Assembly: GCA_033558025.1 (NCBI GenBank)
Contig: JAUCEF010000017.1
Coordinates: 2,232,001 to 2,296,000, forward strand
Direction: 5' to 3'
Length of the DNA stretch: 64,000 nt
Origin: Phytophthora sp. 'mugwort'
Taxonomy: Eukaryota > Oomycota > Peronosporomycetes > Peronosporales > Peronosporaceae
Shown: in pieces, positions 1 to 10,079 of the stretch
How positions within the stretch are numbered: the first letter of the stretch is position 1
How the letters are laid out: every line of letters begins with the position of its first letter
Notes under the pieces: generated by a model
Seen by the model: only the letters and a program-made list of their open reading frames with translations
Told to the model about the DNA's origin: nothing
The model's database searches: none
Program-made: the position numbers and the translations under genes

Positions 1-278
1 ACGAAGATTAACCTACCATCCGTGGAGTCACCAGTGTTGACGTATCCTCCAAATTCAAAATCCAAGTCACAGAGAGTATTGTCGTCTTCTTCATCGCGCT
101 CCTCGCCCTCGCTGTGGCATTCATCATGAGACTCGCCGGAGTCAAAAAGGTCAGGATTGGTGTCCTAGTTACCGCTGTCAGCTTCATAACCTTCCACGGA
201 TGATTCACTGGCGCTAGCGACCGTGTCTACGTTTGCTAAGTCGACGGCGGCAGGCAAATCAAAGTTTTGTAGCGCCCG

Positions 279-1497
279 CTAAGCTTTTCTGCGGACACCG
301 ATCGTGGTGTGTGTCTGCTTCCGGACGTAGTCGACCGAAATGTCGAGAATAGTTTGCACGAATGTAGGCATGTCCGGGTATGTCTTCAAGGTTGCACTGA
401 ACCCCCTGTTAGAACGTTTGAGGGGATTATTGGTGCGTGCAACCAACGTTCCCTCCAAGTCGTTAACATTCCACTCGTGCACTGAGTAGCGCCCCAACCA
501 CGTCTTCTTAAAGCACGACCAAAAATGACCTCCACTTCGTCTTAGACTAGTGATAATCAAGACGAGCGCACCTTGCCTTAATCTCTGCCTTTACCCATGT
601 GACTCCAGCTACTTCCACTTTATCGGGCTCAATGACCGTTAGCATGTCGACCACACCCTTTGCCATTGCGACATTCACTTGGTCGTCGGAAATGCACAGC
701 TTCTTCATCCTCCGTCTCAGCGTTTGTCTTAAGTGAAAGAGACATCCAATAACCTCTGCGTTAGGAAATTGGGCTTGTACCGTTTGATTAGACCAAGTTC
801 GAAGTCGCAAGCGACTTCGGCTGGATGCATGTTGTTATCGGTGCTCTTGACCACTTGATCCAAGAGTTCCCAATACGTTTATTAGCTGCATTACTGCATA
901 ACACGTAAATACGGGCACACACAAGCAACGCGTTCGATCTTCTGCCATTACCACAACGCACTGCCGGAAGCGATTTAGAACACACCTGAATGTTCCATCA
1001 ATAAATAGCGTGACGCTACGCGATGCGAGGACTTCTATTGCCCATCCGATTAAACGGTTCGGTTTTCCCTTAGACTTCTTGTCCGGGGTCACCAAGTCGA
1101 ATTGAAAAAATGACAGCTGGGTGCGCGACACCATTGATAGTGGCTGCACCTCCACAATACCATGCAATTCACCCCCGAAATACTTCCGCTTGACTCGGAA
1201 TACTCTGTGATGGCTTGCTCTTCAGTAAGCCCTTTGCCAACTCGATCGTCATTTGCGGAGTAGAATGCTGTGCAGACTTGTTTCCAGATGTCGATAGCCG
1301 ATATACCGAGCTTTGTGGTTGCCAGCCTGTCCGTCATCGCTGTCATCGCCTCTCCACGCTCTCGGTATGGCCTCGTGCCGTAATTGGAAGCGGACACGAG
1401 TGTTTCCCCACACTAACCAAAGCATGGCCCGGCATCCGCACTCCAGCCTCGCCTGGCACTTTGTTTTACGATACCCGCTGCACCTGAACACATTCAT
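279..1497 (-). pseudogene. Decayed MULE (Mutator-like) transposase
   Basis: Read on the minus strand, pieces in all three frames line up in the order of a MULE transposase. A FLYWCH-like start with CSGYRKTKCQAR lies near 1490. A stretch with an IWKQV motif and a KGLTEEQ motif lies near 1200-1290. The catalytic-core entry FIDGTFRC lies near 1000, followed by a VPVF strand. A second core segment, CDFELGLI then GCLFHLRQTLRRRMKKL, lies near 690-820, and a C-terminal ARTNNPLKRSNRGF motif lies near 400-440. The family is a cut-and-paste DDE transposase. At least three frameshifts separate the pieces, so no functional protein can be made. Outer ends and terminal inverted repeats were not found. The family call is firm; the exact limits are not. 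Confidence 0.75.
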
Positions 1498-1560
1498 CTG
1501 CTTGGATCCCCAGCCTCTGGTGTATTGTAGCCACGATAGTACTGAACCGTGCGAGAGCCG

Positions 1561-2080
1561 CGGGGTTTATTGGTCGGTTTTGGGTCGACAACAGGTGTAG
1601 CTGGGGCAACAACGGATGCAACTGGTACAAGAAAGGATACACTTGCCCGCTGACCGGGCACCAAGTTATCTGAGCAGGGCAGACCGGTTTTATCCCAGGC
1701 AACAGCTTGGTGGTCTGCTTGCCGTGGACGTCCAAGTTGCTGGCGCGCGGTGCTGGCTCTCACACAGTATCTTGCCATCTTGGAGTGGGGATGTTGCAAG
1801 GTTGAGGTGATTGACTGGGTTGTTGCCGTCAAAACGCGAAAGGAATTGATGCAGAGTAATAAATGCTATAATGAACGATAGGACCGGTGGGGATACTGAG
1901 CTCGTAATGCGATTAGACAAGAGGAATCTGAACTTTGTGGCAGCGAGGCGCATGCCTTGCTCAGAGCCACTAATGTTGCTTGCCGATCCAAGTGGTTATT
2001 CATGCGATTGGCGACAACCCATGCTAGAATATGCCGCTACATCAATACTGCAAGGGCGCATGGAGCCACCTACTTATACT
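1561..2080. other. Non-coding stretch
   Basis: Only short overlapping frames occur here and none resembles a known family. It may be the upstream flank of the MULE remnant on its left. No terminal repeat was recognised. Confidence 0.4.
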
Positions 2081-2082
2081 TA

Positions 2083-2515
2083 TTAGGGTCCTTCTTCAGA
2101 CTGAAATCCCGACCAGTACGAAAGTGACGTGTAATAAAATATCAGACCTAGAGCTATGTCAGGCCCGAATACGACCTTAAAAAATCTAACCATTCCAAGT
2201 ATTAACCGTCCTCTGAGTGAACAGATACTGCTTTCAACCGTCCTCTGAGCGAGCAGATACTGCTTCTGGAGTGCTTTCACGTACTGCATGTACGATAGGC
2301 GTATGTATTCAATGCCAAGAGGCATCCGCCTTAATAGGTTTCAGCATTGCGAACTGAGGGAATTTGGCCCGTGCAGCCAGTACTTCGCCCTTTTTTAGCG
2401 AACCAGGCTTAATCGACGATGTCTGCTGAATGAAGAACCTTTCCTCACCGTAGAGTTCCGTGAAGAATTCTAGCGCACATTCTTCTAGCCAGACGGTGCC
2501 GGATACTCGATCCAC
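2083..2515 (-). pseudogene. Unidentified broken coding remnant
   Basis: Two overlapping minus-strand frames (2309-2515 and 2083-2325) read as one protein if a single frameshift near 2320 is allowed. The composite is about 140 residues, with an LEFFTELYGEERFF motif followed by a charged segment and a hydrophobic tail. The amino-acid mix looks protein-like but I do not recognise the family. A short internal repeat, CAGATACTGCTT, occurs twice near 2220-2265. It may be a host-gene fragment or part of a transposon. Confidence 0.25.
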
Positions 2516-2519
2516 CTAC

Positions 2520-4240
2520 GAAAGGGTTGACTATCTATTCCAATCAAATCTCAGGCTTCTAACAACTATGTGAGCATTTGTTCGGCCTTTGAGCCAAAAG
2601 CGCCCCCTAGGCCCGCGCGGACGTCCTGCGTATTTTTTAATTTATTACGATTGCTTTATGATTGATTTGCGGTAGTCATTTTGCGATGAACTGCTGATGT
2701 TTGTAAATACTTAAACATTGTTCTTTGATGAAGCAAGGGTAGCAAAAAACTAGTCAAGTTCCAAGCACAACAATACCAAATGTAACAAGCCGTTACACAC
2801 GTCCATAGACGACCGGATCTGACGCAAGAAGAGTAAGAAGGCGCAGAACTCGGAGACAAGGGCACGAGGCGTAGGGGTGGGAGTCGCACGATACAGAGAT
2901 GCAGGTACCGTCTGACGAAAACGCATGGGAGCATTCCGAAAGTGACAATGTTGCAAACGTGGCTTGCATTCATCATGACACATGTCATCAACCTATTTGG
3001 GGGGGGGGGTAATGACACGTACCATAAGCAATAGAAGCTTCGTCAACGCACAAGCTAGCAACTTGACAAGCTGTCGACAACGCAAGACGCAAAATGAGAT
3101 TGCGAACGTTGTTTTGCAGCATTTCTAGCGAGCGTAATCCCGAACCCTGGGGAGAATTTGATATGATACAGAAGGCCAACAATCTCCATTTTTGTGTCGC
3201 AGTTCGGAGTCACCGACAGCTTACAACAGGTATGTTTTTGATAAAAGTGCTCTTGCTTGGATTGATAGCTGATATTTTGAATAACAGCGTTCTCCGTCCT
3301 CACGTAAGATGCACACCGATAAAATCCCTTTGAGCTATATATCTTGTATACAGCAGTGACACGAGCCCGGTCGGTTTCTGCGGTGCTGATTCAGTCCTAT
3401 AGGAAAGCTTGACGATCTTGCTTCCTCCCAATCCCGACACCGTTATCATAGACGAGAAGTGTTACGGTCTTGTCGTGCATGGATTGAAGCCAAATGTTCC
3501 AGACTTCCTCTGACTTTGAACTGTCACCGAGATACTTCTTTACCTAGAACATCATGAACTTGGTCCAACTGTCCATAGCAGCAGGCTCAAAATCCCAGAC
3601 TCCGTCAGATTTCACAGCCCGCCCTTTCACGTGAGGGTTAAATTGCTCCCATATCTTCTCCAGTACACCTTGGAGCGAAGTTCCACCGGCAGCAAAAGGA
3701 TTAAGCGTGTTATCGGAGGTGTCGTGCTCTCCTACAGACGCCTTCACGGTCGGCTGTACGAACAATTGGTATATGCTGGAGATCGCTGAGTGATAGACTT
3801 CGCTGACACTGGACTGCGACGCCGTTCTGGATACGGGGACACTCGAACGCATTCTTGGGATGCCCACGCTGGCGTTGTATCTGTCATCTTGAGAACTGAC
3901 AGAAGAAATAAGGAAACACTTCTACGCTATATGTCGTATGCTGTTTAGTAGGCGAGTGATTGGTGCGCGATCGGGCTCGTGCGATTTAACCAAGTCGGTC
4001 CGGAAAGGTTTGAGTAAAACCCGCAATACTCAAGTAGTACAGTAAACGGAGATCCTCTACTGAAATGCTAACTTAAGGGTGGCAAATATGTAGACATAAA
4101 CGGCGAACATTATCGGTGCTCCATCCCTTTGCACTTCACGGTTTCACTTGTTATTATTAATATTGTCGCTTGGAGTCAATATAGTAAGTGTGATCGGCAA
4201 ACCTGTGGTAAAGAATAATAAAATGAATAATTCAATCTCA
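2520..4240. other. Gene-poor stretch
   Basis: A run of eleven G lies near 3000-3010. The longest frame is a 107-codon minus-strand one at 3544-3867, rich in Ser and Val, which I cannot match to any family. Nothing else in this stretch supports a gene. Confidence 0.4.
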
Positions 4241-4249
4241 TACCTCCTA

Positions 4250-4750
4250 CTAATGGATGCCCTATACCCATAGGCCAAAATCACTACGTCATTGGAATAG
4301 TACAAATTTCGTGTCATCCTCGCAGAAACCTCATCTCTGTTGTGGAGTTGGCAGCTCGTAAGCCGACAAAGGTTTCAGCAACGTCGCCAGCTCTATGAAA
4401 TTTGGTCAAGCCTTCAACATCTTGCGCTCAACTCTGCCGTTGGGATTTGCATGTATCCCCTTCCTCTCAAGAGAATGCTCCACCGTGTCTCGAAACTATG
4501 CATGAGCCATCATCAACGCTTCCACATCTGATATACTTAATATGGTGGGCCAGTAGCCATGCGCAAACTTTGTTAACCAGAACACGCCGCTTTCATCTCG
4601 TTTACCTGGTGACATCTTGCCAGCGCTCGCTATTCCCCAGATACGGGAGACATTGTAACGGCTTACTATCAACATTATCATCGTCTCAGTACAAAGACCA
4701 AAGACGTCTGCTAACTCTTTTGCTCAAAATATCATGGATGTAGTTTTCCT
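4250..4750 (-). pseudogene. Possible Ty3/gypsy reverse-transcriptase scrap
   Basis: On the minus strand a broken frame around 4400-4460 contains EGIHANPN followed by KMLKA and PNFIELATLL. This resembles the segment just after the RT catalytic core of gypsy elements, where a GI-x-P-x-K-V pattern precedes a P-x-x-x-x-E-L-x-x-F-L-G pattern. Several stops and frameshifts interrupt it. The match is short, so the call is tentative. Confidence 0.3.
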
Positions 4751-5820
4751 GAAGTCGATGCTCTTGTACCCCGATGAAATGAGCCCCGAATTAAAAACGG
4801 GCGTAAAAAAGGGATTGGCGATCAGTTTATTCGGAGGGATCCGTTGCTGCATCCCTCACAGCCATTTCCAAACGAAAAAAAAATGATCGATGTCGACATG
4901 CGAGACTCCCAAGCCAAATCCCCCCTCCTGGCGTGTCTTCGCTCAAAGCTGATGGCCCGGTGACTTGTACGCCCGATATTGAAGAGTTCCCGACGCTCCT
5001 CTGGTCGGAATCATTTATCTACATGGCCGAGCCCTCCTGCAGTGATTGTTCATCCGTTACCTTTGGATCCGCAGACATCCCAGAATACAGCGTACGCCGT
5101 AACAACAGCTCAAGCTTGGGATAGATCGAGCAGCGCTGCAATACACTGTGTGCTCTGCACTTTAAATGGCGAAATCGATAATCTTATGAGGTCATTAATT
5201 GACCTTATCCAACCGGTTTTCAATAATATACTACAGGTCTCCCCTTATGAGCGATAAGCAATGTCATGGCTTTATAAAAAGCGTAATTTCATCGTCTAGT
5301 GTCAGCATACCCCCCCCCCCCCGGTCCCTCGGCACTGCTACGATCGTATCGAGCGACAAATGGGAACCCATCTACCCAGTAAGTGTCCCATTTGATGCAA
5401 CTCTCCCCATGTTGGACCCCGTTCCGTTTCTTGCTACATAATAACTGGTCTTGCCGCGTTATGGAAATTGCATTATTGTCGACAATCTTGCCATACCACT
5501 GGTGTTGGTTTTGCGGCCGAAAAACTAGTTTTTGACTGTCCGTTAAAACAGATTATTCCATTATAAACTGCGACTAAGCCAATGGGTTTAACAGCAATCT
5601 TTGAAAAGCATTGCAGCAAGCAGTACATAGGCTATGGACGAGTTAGAACGACGGAGAACAAAGTTCATTCATGTAACATAAACTTAAACTAATATGAAAA
5701 AGTGGGCTCAATGCTTCTTTAGTCTCCGGAATCGTAGTAACCAAAGGATTGTCTAGCGTGAGGTTCCTTCGTCAGAGTCTTCATCTTCGCTGTCCTTGAT
5801 TCCTCCATCAGTGGAGCTCG
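4751..5820. other. Non-coding stretch
   Basis: A C homopolymer of about twelve lies near 5311-5322. The short frames at 4933-5441 overlap one another and lack any recognisable domain. I see no gene here. Confidence 0.4.
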
Positions 5821-5825
5821 TAACA

Positions 5826-6125
5826 CTATCGCTGCCGTTCATAGTTAGGTACTTCAATACCGTCTTGCCTATTGTCTCTCGGCTCACTTAGCGTTGGAAG
5901 ATCAAATACTACATCAGTCACTCCATCCCCCCCAATCCGAATAGAGTAGATAAAGACGAGCATTGTCTCCGGTTTGAGCCGATTTCGAAGACTTGAGTGG
6001 ATGTCTTTGTGCGTACTCCAACTTCTCTCGGCAGCCGCCGAAGATGTTGGAATAGTAAATATCTCTGGCAACTTCTTCATTTTGCATACTACAGAAACGA
6101 CTACTTGGAATATCCAAACTGCCAA
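5826..6125 (-). pseudogene. hAT transposase C-terminal dimerisation remnant
   Basis: The 99-codon minus frame contains IFTIPTSSAAAERSWSTHK followed by LRNRLKPETM and a short FIYS motif. This is the pattern of the hAT-family C-terminal dimerisation domain, in which an AxERxxS core is followed by an RNRL motif. The overlapping 5914-6135 frame carries the preceding residues, so at least one frameshift is present. The rest of the transposase would be expected at higher coordinates, but 6128-6870 holds only frames I cannot assign. The family call is good; the copy is dead. Confidence 0.7.
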
Positions 6126-6127
6126 AA

Positions 6128-7025
6128 TTAGCCATAAGCTATTGTAATCCTCGATTCGGCAGATAAAACTGTATTTTTATCTGCAAAACCGTAGATATAC
6201 TTTCTCCGCTCGGAAATGATGGAAGGATTCAACTTTCGAATCGCAGACTGGCCTATATTTGCGTAAAAACATGTTCTGATTGGTACAAAAGAAACTGGAC
6301 CATAGCTGGCGACCTCCGCGCGAATCTGCTCGTACGTCTCACCCCGTTCCAGCTTTGTCTTGCACGATTTCTTGGCTATTCGACGCTTCATACTTCCAGG
6401 CCCCTTAACACTTATATTGCACAGTACCGGGCTCAGATATGAAGTAACTGTTTAGACCGGTTGAATCAAGTGTCAGCTAATTCATCGTAACGGGTATGAT
6501 ACCACCATTCCTTTGAAACTCCAAATGTGTCGCCAGAGTTCGAGTATGCGGGCCCAAAGACTGTTCCAAACACACAGGACATATGTACGCTTTCACGTAA
6601 TCTGTATTGCAAGACCTCTTGAATATACCATAATGGCGCAGTCCCTTGCTCTTGAACCTTTCTTATCTCGAAGCTCTTTCCCTTTTCCAAACTTTGCAAA
6701 CCAAACTCCGGTGAGTCCAAATACCATACGGCGGTGGCTCCGCAGAATCGTACAGTAGGTCTCCGCGAGTGGCATGGTCCGTGCCCTCCAATTTTCTCTG
6801 CCGAGCTATACCAGCGTGCTCCATTCACAGCCATCTCACCATCTATTCGATCGACGATGGCATTCACTCATCCGTTTTTCAACTCACTTTTCAAATTATC
6901 GCAGTTCTCCGAGACCTGCAGGTCCCTAACCAGGTCCCTCGCCAGGCGGAGCCGCCACCTATTCAAATGAGACGCCATTGCTTCGGCAATTTTGTTTTGT
7001 CCAGCACAACAATTGTTTTACGCAA
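6128..7025. other. Unassigned stretch between hAT remnant and SANT-like gene
   Basis: Two minus-strand frames (6128-6391, 87 codons; 6466-6867, 133 codons) could be further decayed hAT sequence because they lie where the upstream transposase parts would be. They show no motif I can name. There is no other support for a gene. Confidence 0.3.
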
Positions 7026-9290
7026 TTACAATGGCATTATTCGATCGATTTCATCGCGAGGAAGTCCCATGTCGAGCAGCTCCTTTCTCGCTTTGGCTCG
7101 CACCAAAACGGCTTCGTCACGCTTGACTTGTAGCTCGAGTCTAAAAAACTCTCGGCGTTCCTCTGGTTCAGCATCCAATACGACTACAGGTCTCACTTTC
7201 GCTGCGTCCAAATGCTGAGGGTGATCTCTCCGAGCACGTTTTGATCCGGACAATCTTGCGACTACTGGATTTTTTGCAGTAGGTCGAAACCTGGCGTCAA
7301 CCTCCGTGTTGCAGCTTGTTTGTGGTGCTGCTAAAGCTACATCAGATCGCTGTGCTGACCGAAGAGAGGGCTCTATCATCGGGTAAACAGGGCAGAGCTG
7401 AAGTACAACGCTCTCAGCCTCGGGGGTGTCTTGGAAATGACGGAGTCCATTGTGTATGAGCCAGGTCTCTGCTTTATCAAACTGCTTTTCCAATGCACGA
7501 AGCTTTGACTCAGCGCCACATATGGTACGATATGCAATACCATGGGTCAATAACAGGTCGTAAACCTCATCTGCAATTACCCAACGTAACCCATTCGCTT
7601 TCCGTGCTGCTTCCTGCCAACGCGCAGCATTCCCCGGTGTTACTGCCCACTTCAGCAGCACGTTTAGCGACGATGGTCTCCCGTCCATAGCATCAGAATT
7701 CCATTTAGAGTTGATGAACTCTGCATCTCGATCTGCACCGAAATCTTCATGATTGGGACCGACCTCGTCGTCACTGCTTTGGTACTCAACTGTAGAGGAC
7801 GCACGTTGAGTGGAAATGCATGGTGCTCTTATGGCTGGAGAATTCTCAGATCGGAGCAAGGGCGCGGTCTCTTGGTAGTTTGGACAAATCTCCAGTACTG
7901 CACGCTCTGTTTTCTTGTTGACATCAAACTGGCGCAGACTCCTCTTCTTGAGCCACTTTTCCGCCTTTTCGACTTGGCGACTCAAATGGCCAAGCTTGGT
8001 GTATATACTGTTACTGGTACGGTGATTGATGCCGTTGCTAACAAACAGGTCGCAAATTTCTTCGGCCAACTCAATTCGCACACCGCCTTGTGTCCCTGCA
8101 GATTGGAACCAACGTGCAGCATTCCCTGGAGCTCTTAACCATTGTAGCAGCAAATTCAGTGACGATGGGCCATTGCGAACGTTATCCGAGTCCCATTTAA
8201 TTTTCGAATAGTCGATTTGAGACTGAGGATCGGATCTCACACGTTTCGCAACCGGTTGAGATTTTTTCAACATACTGTAGGTGAGATCAGCGTCTTCGTC
8301 GCTGCTTTGATCCTCGGAAAATTCCATCGTGTCTGTAGTTTGAGCCTCACTGCTGTCAGTTTGCGATATCGTGGTCTTTGAAGGCCCTGGAGGATGGAAT
8401 AAAGGGCCAATCTTAATATAATGAGGACAGATACTAAGCACTGCGATCTCCGTCTTCTTGCTAACGCCGACCGAATAGCGTCGTAGCCCCCTATTCTCCA
8501 GCCATGTCTCCGCTTGGACAAGCTGTTGATTTAGTTCCCCCAGCTTTGACTTGATACCGGTAATAGTACGATAGGTGATGCCACGGCTGAGGAGCAGCGC
8601 ATAGACTTCAGCGCTCAGCTCATGTCGCGAGCCATCTCGCATCAGTGATGCTGAATACCACCGCCAAGCATTCCCAGGAACCGCGAGCCATTCCAATAGC
8701 ACATCCAATGACGAGGGCCTTCCGTTCCCGGCATCTGAGTCCCATTTAGGGTTCACCGTGTGAGATTTGAGATCACCCCCCTCCTTCTGCGTTTGAAAAG
8801 GTGCTGGGTTATCCTGACGATCACTGAAAACTTCTCCACCATCGCTGCTCTCACTCTCAACGTTTTGTCCCATTTTGTCTTCTGTTTCGAAAGATTGGGG
8901 TCCTATTGTTCGTCTCGACCGTGAATGACGCAGCAGAGAGGTGATTTCTCGGTAATAAGGGCATATTCTGAGCACCTGGCGCTTCGACTTCCTAGTAACA
9001 TCAAAACGGACTAGTTTTCGTTTCATTATCCACCGCTCAGCAGCGTCGAACTCATGTACAAAGTACCAGAGCTTGGAGCTGATGCTGCCACGACTACGGC
9101 ATGAGATCCCATGGCTCATAAAAAAATCGTAGATTTCGTCCACCACATCGTTTATTGATGCATCCTCTCGTCGTACTGATGCCAACCACCTGTCGACATT
9201 CCCAGGTATCGCCAGCCATTGCAGTAGCATGTCAACCGATGAAGGCCCGCCGTCCACGCCGTCCGAGTCCCAGCTCGTTGGCTTCGACAT
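7026..9290 (-). CDS. Four-repeat, possibly Myb/SANT-like domain protein (754 aa)
   Basis: This is a single uninterrupted frame of 754 residues. It contains four copies of a unit of about 115 residues starting near W7, W183, W366 and W530. Each unit opens with W-(D/N)-S-D, a G-x-P-S-S-hydrophobic pattern, a K/Q-W helix and P-G-N-x-x-R-W. It then has a helix ending in G-I-x-x-R-(T/S), an A-E-x-W segment, and closes with (I/L)-C-P-x-Y. Acidic and Ser-rich linkers of about 50-65 residues separate the units. The C-terminus (about 695-754) is a charged, probably coiled segment. From memory the unit resembles a helical, possibly Myb/SANT-like domain that is expanded in oomycetes and often sits near transposons. 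DNA binding is an inference. The first ATG gives W7, so no upstream start is needed. There is no intron, and a pogo-like element starts 140 bp upstream of the start codon. Confidence 0.75.
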   Translation of the reverse strand: MSKPTSWDSDGVDGGPSSVDMLLQWLAIPGNVDRWLASVRREDASINDVVDEIYDFFMSHGISCRSRGSISSKLWYFVHEFDAAERWIMKRKLVRFDVTRKSKRQVLRICPYYREITSLLRHSRSRRTIGPQSFETEDKMGQNVESESSDGGEVFSDRQDNPAPFQTQKEGGDLKSHTVNPKWDSDAGNGRPSSLDVLLEWLAVPGNAWRWYSASLMRDGSRHELSAEVYALLLSRGITYRTITGIKSKLGELNQQLVQAETWLENRGLRRYSVGVSKKTEIAVLSICPHYIKIGPLFHPPGPSKTTISQTDSSEAQTTDTMEFSEDQSSDEDADLTYSMLKKSQPVAKRVRSDPQSQIDYSKIKWDSDNVRNGPSSLNLLLQWLRAPGNAARWFQSAGTQGGVRIELAEEICDLFVSNGINHRTSNSIYTKLGHLSRQVEKAEKWLKKRSLRQFDVNKKTERAVLEICPNYQETAPLLRSENSPAIRAPCISTQRASSTVEYQSSDDEVGPNHEDFGADRDAEFINSKWNSDAMDGRPSSLNVLLKWAVTPGNAARWQEAARKANGLRWVIADEVYDLLLTHGIAYRTICGAESKLRALEKQFDKAETWLIHNGLRHFQDTPEAESVVLQLCPVYPMIEPSLRSAQRSDVALAAPQTSCNTEVDARFRPTAKNPVVARLSGSKRARRDHPQHLDAAKVRPVVVLDAEPEERREFFRLELQVKRDEAVLVRAKARKELLDMGLPRDEIDRIMPL

Positions 9291-9430
9291 CGCATGTATC
9301 TAGCTGCTCTTGTAGAGGAATCTGTTTCCTTCACAACGGTATTGTGAATGCCTTGCCAAATTGGGTTGAATCGACGAATACAATTTCTAGCTATTTGGGA
9401 ATCGGTCAAAAGTCCGATTGGGTTGAAGTA

Positions 9431-10066
9431 CTGTAAGACCTGCGATATTGCCCCTTGGGGCACTATTACAGATGGGGCACTATTACAGGTGGAGCACTAT
9501 TAAAGGGATGATGTATTAAAACCTGACAAATTGTCAGTGTGGGTCATGTTCACTTAGGAAGTCCTAAGTTCTCGTTCGAGCATGTCGTTAGGGAATTGGG
9601 GCGACAAAAGCGTCGCCATCGTCGGAGTCGCTGCGTCTCGATCATCTCCAGCAGCGTGAATTCACGTTCGTAGGGCGACTAATCGGCCACCACACAGGGA
9701 GACGATAGTGTCCGCTGTTGACAAACTGGAGCTTATTCTTCTGACACCCCACTTGTCCCTGTCGAGGTTATGCTTATTGGCAACCGCTCGGACGCTCGAA
9801 GCCTCCAGTTGTTGGACTACAGGCAGCTTCTCTTCCACCGTGAACTTGCGCTTCATCGCCATGACTAGAAACTGACAATGAAAGGTGAAAATCAGTTCCC
9901 TGAGCTCGTCCGGCGTCCTCACTGAGGAGGGTGACCTAGCGACTCGCTACTGGCCAACGCACTTGTCGTCACGGTTGATTTATGCGGGCGCCGATCTGAC
10001 AACTCTGGTAATTCTGATAATTTTGTTTTTTACGTTAAATTTTTGGGGTGTGGGGCATTGTTACTG
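9431..10066. mobile_element. Short non-autonomous pogo/Tc1-like element
   Basis: The element is flanked by TA at 9429-9430 and 10067-10068, as expected for Tc1/mariner/pogo insertions. The left end reads CTGTAAGACCTGCGATATTG and the right end, on the other strand, reads CAGTAACAATGCCCC. These are imperfect terminal inverted repeats. Next to the left end GGGGCACTATTACAG is repeated about three times with variations. The interior keeps only the first part of a transposase gene. A related copy lies at about 61003-61442, with the same internal segment and a better-matching end. Confidence 0.65.
9662..9862 (-). pseudogene. Pogo-like transposase N-terminal HTH fragment
   Basis: The frame starts MAMKRKFTVEEKLPVVQQLE and continues SSVRAVANKHNLDR. 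This is the first helix-turn-helix of pogo/Tigger-type transposases, which binds the terminal repeats. After about 35 residues the similarity stops. The DDE catalytic domain is missing, so this piece cannot transpose by itself. The homologous start also appears on the minus strand at about 61030, in the second copy of the element. Confidence 0.6.
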
Positions 10067-10079
10067 TAGATGACAATTC

